64,000 nt of DNA, from assembly GCF_000956405.1 (NCBI RefSeq), contig NZ_JYIV01000024.1, forward strand, positions 1 through 64,000, given 5' to 3'. The notes below the pieces were generated by a model. It made no database searches and was not told the origin of the DNA. It saw only the letters and a list, made by a program, of their open reading frames with translations. This document shows positions 1 to 8,330 of this stretch, one piece after another. A program made the translations under genes and the position numbers. Source of the DNA: Microbacterium oxydans (GTDB taxonomy: Bacteria > Actinomycetota > Actinomycetes > Actinomycetales > Microbacteriaceae). Numbering within the stretch: the stretch's first letter is position 1; every line of letters begins with the position of its first letter.

Positions 1-1
1 C

Positions 2-247
2 GCCGACACCCCCCTGCACCGGCCCGCCGTCGAAGCCGTGTGCGAGCGCGTCGGCTTCGACCGCTACGTCGTCAGTCACGACGATCCGGTCGGCTACATC
101 GACGTCGTGCCACCGCTCTTCGTCTGCTATCTGGGCCACCCGTATCCTCGCTCGGTGGAGATCGCGCAGGTCTACGATTTCGAACGCGCAGTGAGTATCG
201 TCGATGCCATGGCAGCCGGCACCCGCACCCACCCCCTCGCCGGATGA
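2..247 (+). CDS. Unidentified protein, C-terminal fragment (5' end outside window)
   Basis: An open frame enters from the left edge and ends in TGA, giving about 81 residues of C-terminus. I do not recognise the family. The fragment is not hydrophobic enough to be a clear membrane segment. Its stop codon overlaps the glgX start in an ATGA arrangement, so the two genes are probably translationally coupled and belong to the same trehalose/glycogen operon. The true start and domain structure lie outside the window. Confidence 0.6.
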   Translation, partial: ADTPLHRPAVEAVCERVGFDRYVVSHDDPVGYIDVVPPLFVCYLGHPYPRSVEIAQVYDFERAVSIVDAMAAGTRTHPLAG

Positions 248-2418
248 GCGGCGAGATCTGGCCGGGAACCGCATATCCGCTCGGAGCGACCTTCGACGGT
301 CAGGGGACGAACTTCGCCCTCTTCAGCGAGGGCGCCGAGCGCGTCGAGCTGTGCCTGTTCGACGAGGACGGCACGGAGACCCGCGTGCCGCTCACCGAGG
401 TGGACGCGTTCGTCTGGCACGGCTACCTCCCCACGGTGCAGCCGGGGCAGCTGTACGGCTACCGCGTGCACGGACCGTACGACCCCGCCCAGGGGCAGCG
501 GTTCAACGCGAACAAGCTGCTGCTCGACCCGTATGCCAAGGCCGTCGCCGGGCGGATGGACTGGGGCCAGCCCCTCTTCGGCTATGACTTCGGCGACCCC
601 GACTCGCGCAACGACGAAGACTCCGCGGCCGCGATGGTCAAGAGCGTGGTGGTCAACCCGTTCTTCGAATGGGCGGGCGATCGACCGCTGAAGACCCCCT
701 ACGCCCAGACCGTGATCTACGAGGCGCATGTCAAGGGCCTCACCCAGCGACACCCCGACATCCCCGAAGAGCTCCGAGGCACCTACGCCGGCATCGCGCA
801 CCCCGCCGTGGTCGAGCATCTCCAGCGCCTCGGCATCACGGCGCTGGAGCTCATGCCCGTGCACCAGTTCGTCGACGACTCCGTGCTCGAGGAGAAGGGG
901 CTGTCGAACTACTGGGGATACAACACCCTGGGTTTCTTCGCCCCGCACAACACCTACTCCGCCACGGGCGAGCACGGCCAGCAGGTGCAGGAGTTCCGGG
1001 CGATGGTGCGCACCCTGCACGAGGCCGGGATCGAAGTGATCCTCGACGTGGTCTACAACCACACCGCGGAGGGCAACCATCTCGGTCCGACGCTCTCGAT
1101 GCGCGGTATCGACAACGAGGCGTACTACCGGCTCGAAGAGGACAAGCGCTACTACACGGACTACACCGGCACGGGCAACAGCCTGAACGCGGGCAATCCG
1201 CACGCCCTGCAGCTGCTCATGGACTCGCTGCGCTACTGGGTGACCGAGATGCACGTCGACGGCTTCCGCTTCGACCTCGCGGCGACCCTCGCCCGCGAGT
1301 TCTACGACGTCGACCGCCTCGCGGCGTTCTTCGAGCTCGTGCAGCAGGATCCGATCGTCTCGCAGGTGAAGCTCATCGCCGAGCCGTGGGACATCGGACC
1401 CGGCGGCTATCAGGTGGGCAACTTCCCTCCGCAGTGGACGGAGTGGAACGGCAAGTACCGTGACACCGTGCGCGACTTCTGGCGCGGCGAGCCGCAGGCG
1501 CTCGGCGAGTTCGCCTCCCGTCTCACCGGGTCCGCCGACCTGTACGAGCACTCCGGCCGACGACCCGTCGCCTCGATCAACTTCGTCACCGCGCACGACG
1601 GCTTCACCCTGCGCGACCTCGTCTCGTACAACGAGAAGCACAACGAGGCGAACGGCGAGGACAACAACGACGGCGAATCCCACAACCGCTCCGACAACAT
1701 GGGCGCGGAGGGACCGACCGACGACATCGACATCAACCGGCGCCGCGCGCGTCAGCAGCGGAACTTCCTCGCCACGCTGCTGCTCTCGCAGGGCGTGCCG
1801 ATGATCTCCCACGGCGACGAGCTCGGCCGCACGCAGCACGGCAACAACAACGGCTACGCGCAGGACAACGAGCTCACCTGGATCGACTGGGAGGCGGCCG
1901 ACCTGCCTCTCGTCGAGTTCACCGCCGCCGTGGCCCGACTCCGCCGCGAGCATCCCACCTTCCGCCGCAGCCGCTTCTTCGACGGTCGCCCCGGCCGGTC
2001 CGACGACGACCGCATCCCCGACGTCGTCTGGCTGCGCCCCGATGGTCGGCCGATGGCACCGGAGGACTGGGATTCCGGATTCGGACGCTCCGTCGGCATG
2101 TTCCTCAACGGACAGGGCATCCGCGAGAACGATTCGCGAGGGCGCCCCGTCACGGACGTGAACTTCCTCGTCTTCTTCAACAGCGGCGACGAGCCGATCG
2201 ACCTGGTCATCCCCGACGAGCGCCACGGTGCGCAATGGCGGATCGTGGTCGACACCGCGGGTGAGCTGGCCGGCGATCGCACGCTGCAGCCGGGCGACGG
2301 TGTGCCGCTGGACGGCAAGTCGACACTCGTGCTGCAGGAGGTCGATGGCGTGCCGGAATCCGCCGACGACTCGGTCGACGCCTCCCTCCGCGCCCAGAGC
2401 GGGCAGGCGTCGTCGTGA
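244..2418 (+). CDS. glgX: Glycogen debranching enzyme GlgX/TreX, GH13 family
   Basis: Predicted to hydrolyse alpha-1,6 branches of glycogen in the cytoplasm, supplying linear maltodextrin to TreY and TreZ encoded next. The 724-residue protein has an N-terminal CBM48-type beta domain (about residues 10-110) and a GH13 barrel. Catalytic residues visible are Asp344 in FRFDLA, Glu380 in IAEPWD and Asp452 in TAHDGF. The frame is open further upstream to about position 40, but the ATG at 244 is chosen because it overlaps the preceding stop (ATGA) and begins the conserved WPGTAYPLGA segment. Length and motifs fit GlgX/TreX. Bacterial GlgX and archaeal TreX are not separable here, but the order glgX-treY-treZ supports a role in trehalose synthesis from glycogen. 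Confidence 0.95.
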   Translation: MSGEIWPGTAYPLGATFDGQGTNFALFSEGAERVELCLFDEDGTETRVPLTEVDAFVWHGYLPTVQPGQLYGYRVHGPYDPAQGQRFNANKLLLDPYAKAVAGRMDWGQPLFGYDFGDPDSRNDEDSAAAMVKSVVVNPFFEWAGDRPLKTPYAQTVIYEAHVKGLTQRHPDIPEELRGTYAGIAHPAVVEHLQRLGITALELMPVHQFVDDSVLEEKGLSNYWGYNTLGFFAPHNTYSATGEHGQQVQEFRAMVRTLHEAGIEVILDVVYNHTAEGNHLGPTLSMRGIDNEAYYRLEEDKRYYTDYTGTGNSLNAGNPHALQLLMDSLRYWVTEMHVDGFRFDLAATLAREFYDVDRLAAFFELVQQDPIVSQVKLIAEPWDIGPGGYQVGNFPPQWTEWNGKYRDTVRDFWRGEPQALGEFASRLTGSADLYEHSGRRPVASINFVTAHDGFTLRDLVSYNEKHNEANGEDNNDGESHNRSDNMGAEGPTDDIDINRRRARQQRNFLATLLLSQGVPMISHGDELGRTQHGNNNGYAQDNELTWIDWEAADLPLVEFTAAVARLRREHPTFRRSRFFDGRPGRSDDDRIPDVVWLRPDGRPMAPEDWDSGFGRSVGMFLNGQGIRENDSRGRPVTDVNFLVFFNSGDEPIDLVIPDERHGAQWRIVVDTAGELAGDRTLQPGDGVPLDGKSTLVLQEVDGVPESADDSVDASLRAQSGQASS

Positions 2419-4763
2419 CCCTGCGTCCGCTCTCCACCTATCGATTGCAGATCACCGCCGACTTCCCGCTGGACGCCGCGGCCGGGGTGACCGACTACCT
2501 CGCCGACCTCGGCGTCTCCTGGGCATACCTCTCCCCCCTGCTCACAGCGGTGAGCGGCTCGAACCACGGATACGACGTGGTCGACCACGGACGCGTCGAC
2601 CCCGAGCGCGGAGGCGAGGAAGGACTCGCGAGTTTCGCCGCCGCTGCCAGGGCCGCAGGGCTCGGGATCCTCGCCGACATCGTGCCCAACCACATGGGAG
2701 TCGGCAGCCCACGCCAGAACGCCTGGTGGTGGGAGGTGCTGCGTCTGGGAAGGGAGACCCGTGTCGCTGCAGCCTTCGACATCGACTGGGCAGCCGACGG
2801 CGGACGGCTGGTGCTGCCGATCCTGGGCTCCTCGACGGAACAGGCGATCGCCGAGCACCAGTTCACCGTCGACACGACCCCGGCACCGGATGCGCCGGAC
2901 GGGGTGCTGACGTACTTCGAGCACGTCTTGCCTCTCGCCCCCGACACCGCGCAGCTGGCCGACGACCTTCCCGCGCTGCTGGCCGCCCAGCACTACGACC
3001 TCCGCTACTGGGAGGAGCAGAACACCGACCTCAACTACCGCCGGTTCTTCGCCGTCTCCGAGCTCGCCGGCCTCCGAGTCGAGCTGCCGGACGTCTTCGC
3101 GGAGTCCCACCGCGAGATCATCCGATGGATCCGCGAAGGGCTCGCAGACGGACTGCGGGTCGATCACCCGGACGGCCTCGTCGACCCGACCGGGTACCTG
3201 GAGCGCTTGGCCGATGCGACGGGGCGGGCGTACACGCTGGTGGAGAAGATCCTCGAGCCGGGCGAGGCCCTGCCCGCGTGGTGGCGCACCGACGGGACGA
3301 CCGGGTATGACGCTCTCGCGGACATCGATCGGCTGTTCGTCGACCGTGCGGGAGTCGACGCCCTCGACAGGCTCGACGAGAGACTGCGAGCGGAGACCGG
3401 ACTCCCGGCCGCCCCTGCGTGGCCGGACCTGATCCACGACACGAAGCGCATGATCGCCGACGGGCTGCTGCAGGCTGAGGTGCGCCGGCTCGTGCGCACG
3501 CTCCCCCACGGGATCGTGCACGCCGACGACGCCCTGGCAGAACTCGTGGCGTGCTTCCCGGTGTATCGCTCCTATCTCCCCGAGGGGCGCGAGCACTTGC
3601 GCACCGCGTTCACGGATGCCCGCCGGCGCCGTCCCGACCTCGCGGCGACCTTCGCGGAGCTCGAGCCGTTGCTGTCCGACCCGCACCTCGAGGTCGCGCA
3701 GCGTTTTCCGCAGGTGAGCGGGGCGGTGATGGCGAAGGGCGTCGAGGACACCGCCTTCTACCGCCTCACCCGGCTGGGAACGCTCACCGAGGTGGGTGCC
3801 GACCCCGCGATCCCCGCGGTGACGGTCGACGACTTCCATCGACTGCAGAACGCCAGGCTCGCCGCCTGGCCGCACTCGATGACGACGCTGTCGACGCACG
3901 ACACGAAGCGCTCGGAGGATGTGCGCGCCCGACTCTCGGTCCTCTCCGAGATCCCCGAGCGCTGGGCCGAGGTGCTGGCTGAACTCCGCACGGTCGCGAC
4001 CACGGGCCACGGTCCGCTGGATGCCCTGCTGTGGCAGGCGGCGGTCGGAGCGTGGCCCCTCTCGTCCGAGCGGTTCCTCGCCTATGCGACCAAGGCGGCG
4101 CGGGAGGCGGCGGAAGCCACGACCTGGCAGCATCCGGATGCGCGGTTCGAGGAGGGCGTCGCGACGATCGCGCAGGCACTCGAAAACCGGGCCGCACCGA
4201 TCCTGGACCGCTTCGTGGGCGAGATCCTGGCGTCCGGCCGCTCCAACTCGCTCTCCGCGAAACTGCTGCAGCTCACGGCGCCCGGCGTCCCCGACGTGTA
4301 TCAGGGCACGGAGCTGTGGGACCTCTCCCTCGTCGACCCCGACAACCGTCGACCTGTCGACTTCGAGCTGCGGAGGCGGATGCTCGCGGAGCTCGATGCC
4401 GACGTCGCGCGGGGCATCCTCCCTGCCATCGACGACTCGGCACGGGCGAAGCTGCTCGTCACGTCGCGAGCGCTGCGGGCGCGTCGCGACAACCCCGAGC
4501 TGTTCCGTTTCTACCGTCCGGCAGTCGTCGAGGGCGAGGCGTCGGACCACGCCGTCGCGGCTCACCGCGGAGGGGTCACCTCCGTGGCCACACGTCTCCC
4601 GATGGGTCTGGCGCGTCGCGGTGGATGGGGCGACACTGTCATGATGCGTCCCGACATCCCCGCTACCGACCTGCTGACCGGTCGACGCATCGGACCGGGA
4701 CCGGTTCGGATGGCCGAACTCTTGGACACGTATCCGGTGGCTCTGCTCGAACTCGCTCGATGA
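2415..4763 (+). CDS. treY: Maltooligosyl trehalose synthase TreY
   Basis: Intramolecular transglycosylase that turns the reducing-end alpha-1,4 link of maltodextrin into an alpha,alpha-1,1 link, giving maltooligosyl trehalose for TreZ. The 782-residue GH13 (subfamily 26-type) protein begins with the family's typical RPLSTYRLQ segment. It carries DIVPNHMG, the nucleophile Asp250 in RVDHPDG, the acid/base Glu277 in VEKILEPGE and the third acid Asp496 in STHDTKRSED. The GTG start overlaps the glgX stop by four bases, so translation is coupled. Length is normal for TreY. Confidence 0.96.
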   Translation: MTLRPLSTYRLQITADFPLDAAAGVTDYLADLGVSWAYLSPLLTAVSGSNHGYDVVDHGRVDPERGGEEGLASFAAAARAAGLGILADIVPNHMGVGSPRQNAWWWEVLRLGRETRVAAAFDIDWAADGGRLVLPILGSSTEQAIAEHQFTVDTTPAPDAPDGVLTYFEHVLPLAPDTAQLADDLPALLAAQHYDLRYWEEQNTDLNYRRFFAVSELAGLRVELPDVFAESHREIIRWIREGLADGLRVDHPDGLVDPTGYLERLADATGRAYTLVEKILEPGEALPAWWRTDGTTGYDALADIDRLFVDRAGVDALDRLDERLRAETGLPAAPAWPDLIHDTKRMIADGLLQAEVRRLVRTLPHGIVHADDALAELVACFPVYRSYLPEGREHLRTAFTDARRRRPDLAATFAELEPLLSDPHLEVAQRFPQVSGAVMAKGVEDTAFYRLTRLGTLTEVGADPAIPAVTVDDFHRLQNARLAAWPHSMTTLSTHDTKRSEDVRARLSVLSEIPERWAEVLAELRTVATTGHGPLDALLWQAAVGAWPLSSERFLAYATKAAREAAEATTWQHPDARFEEGVATIAQALENRAAPILDRFVGEILASGRSNSLSAKLLQLTAPGVPDVYQGTELWDLSLVDPDNRRPVDFELRRRMLAELDADVARGILPAIDDSARAKLLVTSRALRARRDNPELFRFYRPAVVEGEASDHAVAAHRGGVTSVATRLPMGLARRGGWGDTVMMRPDIPATDLLTGRRIGPGPVRMAELLDTYPVALLELAR

Positions 4764-4833
4764 GCTGTCGGTGACGGCGTGGGTGGCGTGACGGCGAGGA
4801 TGACCGTGACAGCGGGGTGGCGATGATCGAGGG

Positions 4834-6591
4834 GTGGCGGTGATCGAGGTCTGGGCTCCCAAGGCGAGCAGGGTGCAGCTGCGGCGTACCCCTCGACACG
4901 GCAACACCACGCAGACCGACCTCGAACCGGCGTCGGACGGATGGTGGCGCGCCGCCGACGAACCGGAATCCGGCGAGCGCTACGGCTTCCTCCTCGACGA
5001 CGACCCTGAACTGCGGCCGGATCCGCGCTCTCGCCGACAGCCCGACGGTGTGCACGGGGCCTCGGCGGCGTTCGACGTCGGCGACTTCACCTGGACCGAT
5101 GCGGGATGGGCGGGAAGGCCGCTCGCCGGAGGTCTGGTCTACGAGCTGCACCTCGGCACGTTCACACCGGAGGGCACGCTCGACGCCGCGATCACTCGGC
5201 TGCCGCACCTGGTGGAGCTGGGAGTGACTCACGTCGAGCTGCTTCCGGTCAACGCCTTCAATGGACCCTGGAACTGGGGCTACGACGGAGTGCTCTGGTA
5301 CGCGGTGCATGAGGAGTACGGGGGTCCCGCCGCGTACCAGCGCTTCGTGGACGCCGCGCACGCGCACGGGCTCGCCGTGATGCAGGACGTGGTCTACAAC
5401 CATCTCGGTCCGAGCGGAAACTACCTGCCGTTGTTCGGCCCCTATCTCCGCGAGGGCGAAAGCACTGCGTGGGGCGACTCCGTCAACCTCGACGAACCTG
5501 CCGTGCGGGAGTACATCCTCGCCAATGCCGTGATGTGGTTGCGGGACTTCCACGTCGACGGGCTGCGCCTCGATGCCGTGCACGCGCTGCATGATCAAGG
5601 ACCGGTGCACATCCTCCGCGAACTCACCGAGCGGGTCGACGCGCTGTCGGTGCTGCTGGATCGTCCGCTCTCCCTGATCGCCGAGTCCGACCTCAACGAT
5701 CCGACGCTCATCCTGCCTCGTGAGGCCGGTGGCTACGGTCTGACCGCGCAGTGGTCCGACGACTGGCACCACGCCGTGCATGTCGCACTGACGGGTGAGA
5801 CCACCGGCTACTACGCCGACTTCGCCGCCGAGAACGCTCTGGTGAAGGTGACCGAGCACGGTTTCTTCCATGACGGCACGTTCTCGTCCTTCCGCGGACA
5901 TCCCCACGGTGCGCCGATCCCACCCGACGTGCCGACCTGGCGACTCGTGACCTTCGCACAGGACCACGACCAGGTGGGCAACCGCGCGGCAGGCGACCGC
6001 CTCTCCGCCACCCTCTCCCCGGATCGCCTGGCCGTCGCCGCGGTCCTGACCCTCACCGCCCCCGGCACTCCGATGCTGTTCATGGGCGAGGAGTGGGGTG
6101 CGTCCACGCCGTGGCAGTTCTTCACCTCGCACCCCGAACCCGAGCTGGGCCGCGCCGTCGCGGAGGGGCGGACCGCCGAGTTCGCGCGGATGGGATGGGA
6201 CCGCGACGCGGTGCCCGATCCGCAGGACCCCGACACGTTCGCGCGCTCCCACCTCGACTGGAGCGAGCTCGATGACCCACAGCACGCGCGGATGCTGGCT
6301 CTGTATCGCGACCTCGTGATGCTGCGGAAACAGTGCCCCGCCCTCACCGACCCCGACTCCACGCACACCGCGGTGGAGGTTCGAGAGACCGACGGCACGC
6401 CCGAACGGAGGGTGTACCGCATCGACCGCGGAGACCTCTCCGTGTTGGTCAACCTCGCGTCGACGTCGCAGGGGTTCGATGTAGGAGCCCGAACCAGAGT
6501 GCTGCTGTCCACGTCGGGGTTCCGTCGGGAGGACTCACTCGTGACGCTGCCGTCGGACAGTGCAGCGGTCGTGACCTCGCCCCTGGTCTGA
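4834..6591 (+). CDS. treZ: Malto-oligosyltrehalose trehalohydrolase TreZ
   Basis: Releases free trehalose from maltooligosyl trehalose made by TreY. The 585-residue GH13 protein has an N-terminal beta domain and a catalytic barrel with Asp247 (LRLDAV), Glu284 (IAESDL) and Asp379 ([10 protein letters not shown]). A 70-bp gap separates it from treY. GTG at 4834 is the first start in frame, and a second GTG at 4840 is equally possible; neither has a strong ribosome binding site. It is the last gene of the operon and is followed by a short hairpin before the convergent cca gene. Confidence 0.95.
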   Translation: MAVIEVWAPKASRVQLRRTPRHGNTTQTDLEPASDGWWRAADEPESGERYGFLLDDDPELRPDPRSRRQPDGVHGASAAFDVGDFTWTDAGWAGRPLAGGLVYELHLGTFTPEGTLDAAITRLPHLVELGVTHVELLPVNAFNGPWNWGYDGVLWYAVHEEYGGPAAYQRFVDAAHAHGLAVMQDVVYNHLGPSGNYLPLFGPYLREGESTAWGDSVNLDEPAVREYILANAVMWLRDFHVDGLRLDAVHALHDQGPVHILRELTERVDALSVLLDRPLSLIAESDLNDPTLILPREAGGYGLTAQWSDDWHHAVHVALTGETTGYYADFAAENALVKVTEHGFFHDGTFSSFRGHPHGAPIPPDVPTWRLVTFAQDHDQVGNRAAGDRLSATLSPDRLAVAAVLTLTAPGTPMLFMGEEWGASTPWQFFTSHPEPELGRAVAEGRTAEFARMGWDRDAVPDPQDPDTFARSHLDWSELDDPQHARMLALYRDLVMLRKQCPALTDPDSTHTAVEVRETDGTPERRVYRIDRGDLSVLVNLASTSQGFDVGARTRVLLSTSGFRREDSLVTLPSDSAAVVTSPLV

Positions 6592-6593
6592 GC

Positions 6594-6608
6594 CACCGCA
6601 GTGCGGTG
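6594..6608. terminator. Small hairpin between convergent treZ and cca
   Basis: A 6-bp perfect inverted repeat CACCGC-agt-GCGGTG lies in the 27-bp gap between the treZ stop and the cca stop. There is no T-run on either side, so its strength as a terminator is doubtful. Confidence 0.35.
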
Positions 6609-6618
6609 ACGTGCGCGA

Positions 6619-8046
6619 TCAGTCGCGCGCAGCCCACCACTCGCGCAGGCGCTGCTCGGCGACGTCCGCCCCGAGCACGCCCTCGTCCAGGCGCAGGTCG
6701 AGCAGGAACCGATAGGCCTCGCCGACCTCGCGCCCCGGTGCGATCCCGAGCACCTGCTGGATGCGATTGCCGTCGAGCTCCGGACGGATCGCATCGAGCT
6801 CCTCCTGCTCGCGGAGCGCGGCGATGCGAGACTCGATGTCGTCGTAGGCGCTCGCGAGACGGCCCGCCTTGCGCTTGTTCCGGGTGGTCACATCCGCGCG
6901 GGTGAGGATGTGCAGGCGTTCCAGCAGGTCGCCGGCGTCGCGCACGTAGCGACGCACGGCGGCGTCCGTCCACGCCCCCTCGGCGTAGCCGAAGAAGCGC
7001 AGGTGCAGCTCGATGAGCGTGGCGACGGCGTTCGTGGTCTCGGTGTCGAAGCGCAGCGCCTGCAGCCGTTTGCGCGCCATGCGCGAGCCCACGACGTCGT
7101 GGTGGTGGAACGTGACGACTCCCCCGGCCTCGAGCTTGCGCGTGCGGGGCTTGCCGATGTCGTGCAGCAGTGCGGCGATGCGCAGCGGCACATCCGGAGC
7201 AGCCCCGGGGTGACGGGAGTGCTCGAGCTCGATGGCCTGGGCGAGTACGGTCAGCGAGTGCTCGTAGACATCCTTGTGGTGGTGGTGCTCGTCGACTTCG
7301 AGGCGCAGCTCGGTGACCTCGGGGAGGAACTCGTCGATCAGACCGGTGTCTACCAGCACGCGAATCCCGCGCACCGGGTCGTCGGTCTGCATGAGGCGCA
7401 CCAGCTCGGACTGGATGCGCTCGGGGCTGACGATCTTCAGCGTCTCGCGCAGCTCGGTGATCGCCGCGGCCGTCGCGTCCTCGACCTGGAAGCCGAGCTG
7501 GGCGCTGAAGCGGGCGCCCCGCAGCATCCGGAGCGGGTCGTCGCCGAACGACACCCGGGGATCGGCCGGCGTGCGCAGGACACCCGCGATGAGGTCTTCC
7601 ACCCCGCCGGTCGGGTCGACCAGCTTCACGGACGGCACCTGCAGCGCCATGGCGTTCACGGTGAAGTCGCGGCGCACGAGGTCGCCGTCGATGGTGTCAC
7701 CGAACTCCACGGTCGGCTTTCGGGTCACACCGTCATAGCTGTCCGCGCGATAGGTCGTGATCTCGACCTGTTCCCGCTGCACGCGCGCGCCGATCGTGCC
7801 GAACGCGCGACCGATGTCCCACTGCGCGGTCGAGATGGGCGTGACGATGGCCAGGATCTCGTCGGGGGACGCGTTCGTCGTGAAATCGAGGTCATGCGTG
7901 TCGCGGCCGAGCAGGGCATCGCGCACCGGACCGCCGACGACCGCGAGGTCGAAGCCCGCCTCCTCGAAGGCCGTCGCCAGGGTGCGGACGACCGGATTCT
8001 CGGCGAGCGCACCGAGACGAGCGAGGCCGTCAGCCATGTTGAGCAT
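6619..8046 (-). CDS. cca: CCA-adding enzyme / tRNA nucleotidyltransferase
   Basis: Adds or repairs the 3' CCA of tRNAs. The 475-residue protein has the class II polymerase-beta head with GGPVRDALLG and the metal-binding DLDF motif near the N-terminus, then the RNA-binding and HD region with LLHDIGKPR. This HD-containing layout is usual in Actinobacteria. The frame is open upstream to 8379, but the ATG at 8046 (or the in-frame ATG at 8037) begins the conserved region and is preferred. Both tRNA genes in this window lack an encoded CCA, consistent with need for the enzyme. Confidence 0.93.
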   Translation of the reverse strand: MLNMADGLARLGALAENPVVRTLATAFEEAGFDLAVVGGPVRDALLGRDTHDLDFTTNASPDEILAIVTPISTAQWDIGRAFGTIGARVQREQVEITTYRADSYDGVTRKPTVEFGDTIDGDLVRRDFTVNAMALQVPSVKLVDPTGGVEDLIAGVLRTPADPRVSFGDDPLRMLRGARFSAQLGFQVEDATAAAITELRETLKIVSPERIQSELVRLMQTDDPVRGIRVLVDTGLIDEFLPEVTELRLEVDEHHHHKDVYEHSLTVLAQAIELEHSRHPGAAPDVPLRIAALLHDIGKPRTRKLEAGGVVTFHHHDVVGSRMARKRLQALRFDTETTNAVATLIELHLRFFGYAEGAWTDAAVRRYVRDAGDLLERLHILTRADVTTRNKRKAGRLASAYDDIESRIAALREQEELDAIRPELDGNRIQQVLGIAPGREVGEAYRFLLDLRLDEGVLGADVAEQRLREWWAARD

Positions 8047-8090
8047 GGGTTCCAGCGTAGCGGGGCGGCCGTCCGCGCCGGGGCTGCCAC

Positions 8091-8126
8091 CTCTTCTGCC
8101 AACTCTTCTGCAATCTCTTCTGCCGA
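8091..8126. repeat. Three tandem 12-bp repeats upstream of cca
   Basis: Three near-identical 12-base units beginning CTCTTCTGC follow each other directly at 8091, 8103 and 8115. They lie between the cca start and the first palindromic intergenic element, in sequence with no supported gene. On the reverse strand they would encode a period-4 Ala/Glu-rich peptide fused ahead of cca, which is probably accidental. Confidence 0.6.
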
Positions 8127-8203
8127 AACCCAGACCAACCGCCCGCGCCCCGGCGCGCCGCCCCTCGACACGCCGCTCCCCGCACAGTTGGTCTCCGTTT
8201 CGG
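8123..8203. repeat. Palindromic intergenic element, copy 1
   Basis: An 81-bp segment whose ends (8123-8139 and 8187-8203) form a 17-bp inverted repeat with two mismatches. The outer arms read CCGAAAC and GTTTCGG, with AGACCAAC and GTTGGTCT further in. The GC-rich interior contains GACACGCCG. It resembles the segment at 10955-11037 in length, end design and interior, so the two are read as copies of one REP/MITE-like intergenic element. They flank the metallophosphoesterase gene. Confidence 0.6.
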
Positions 8204-8330
8204 CCCAGCACGCATCGGTCGCGGAGTTCACCCTCCTGTCGCCGTGAGGTCAGACGCCGGTCATCCCGCTTCGATGGGGTGGAGGCGCCCCGTGCGGCTG
8301 AGCACGGAAACCCCACCTCGAAGGACTGAC

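Noticed and set aside
172..4910. Very long reverse-strand open frames (687 and 1018 codons) opposite glgX and treY
   Set aside because: They are antisense shadows of GC-rich coding sequence; the products have no family features and strongly biased composition (His/Arg/Val or Arg/Ser).
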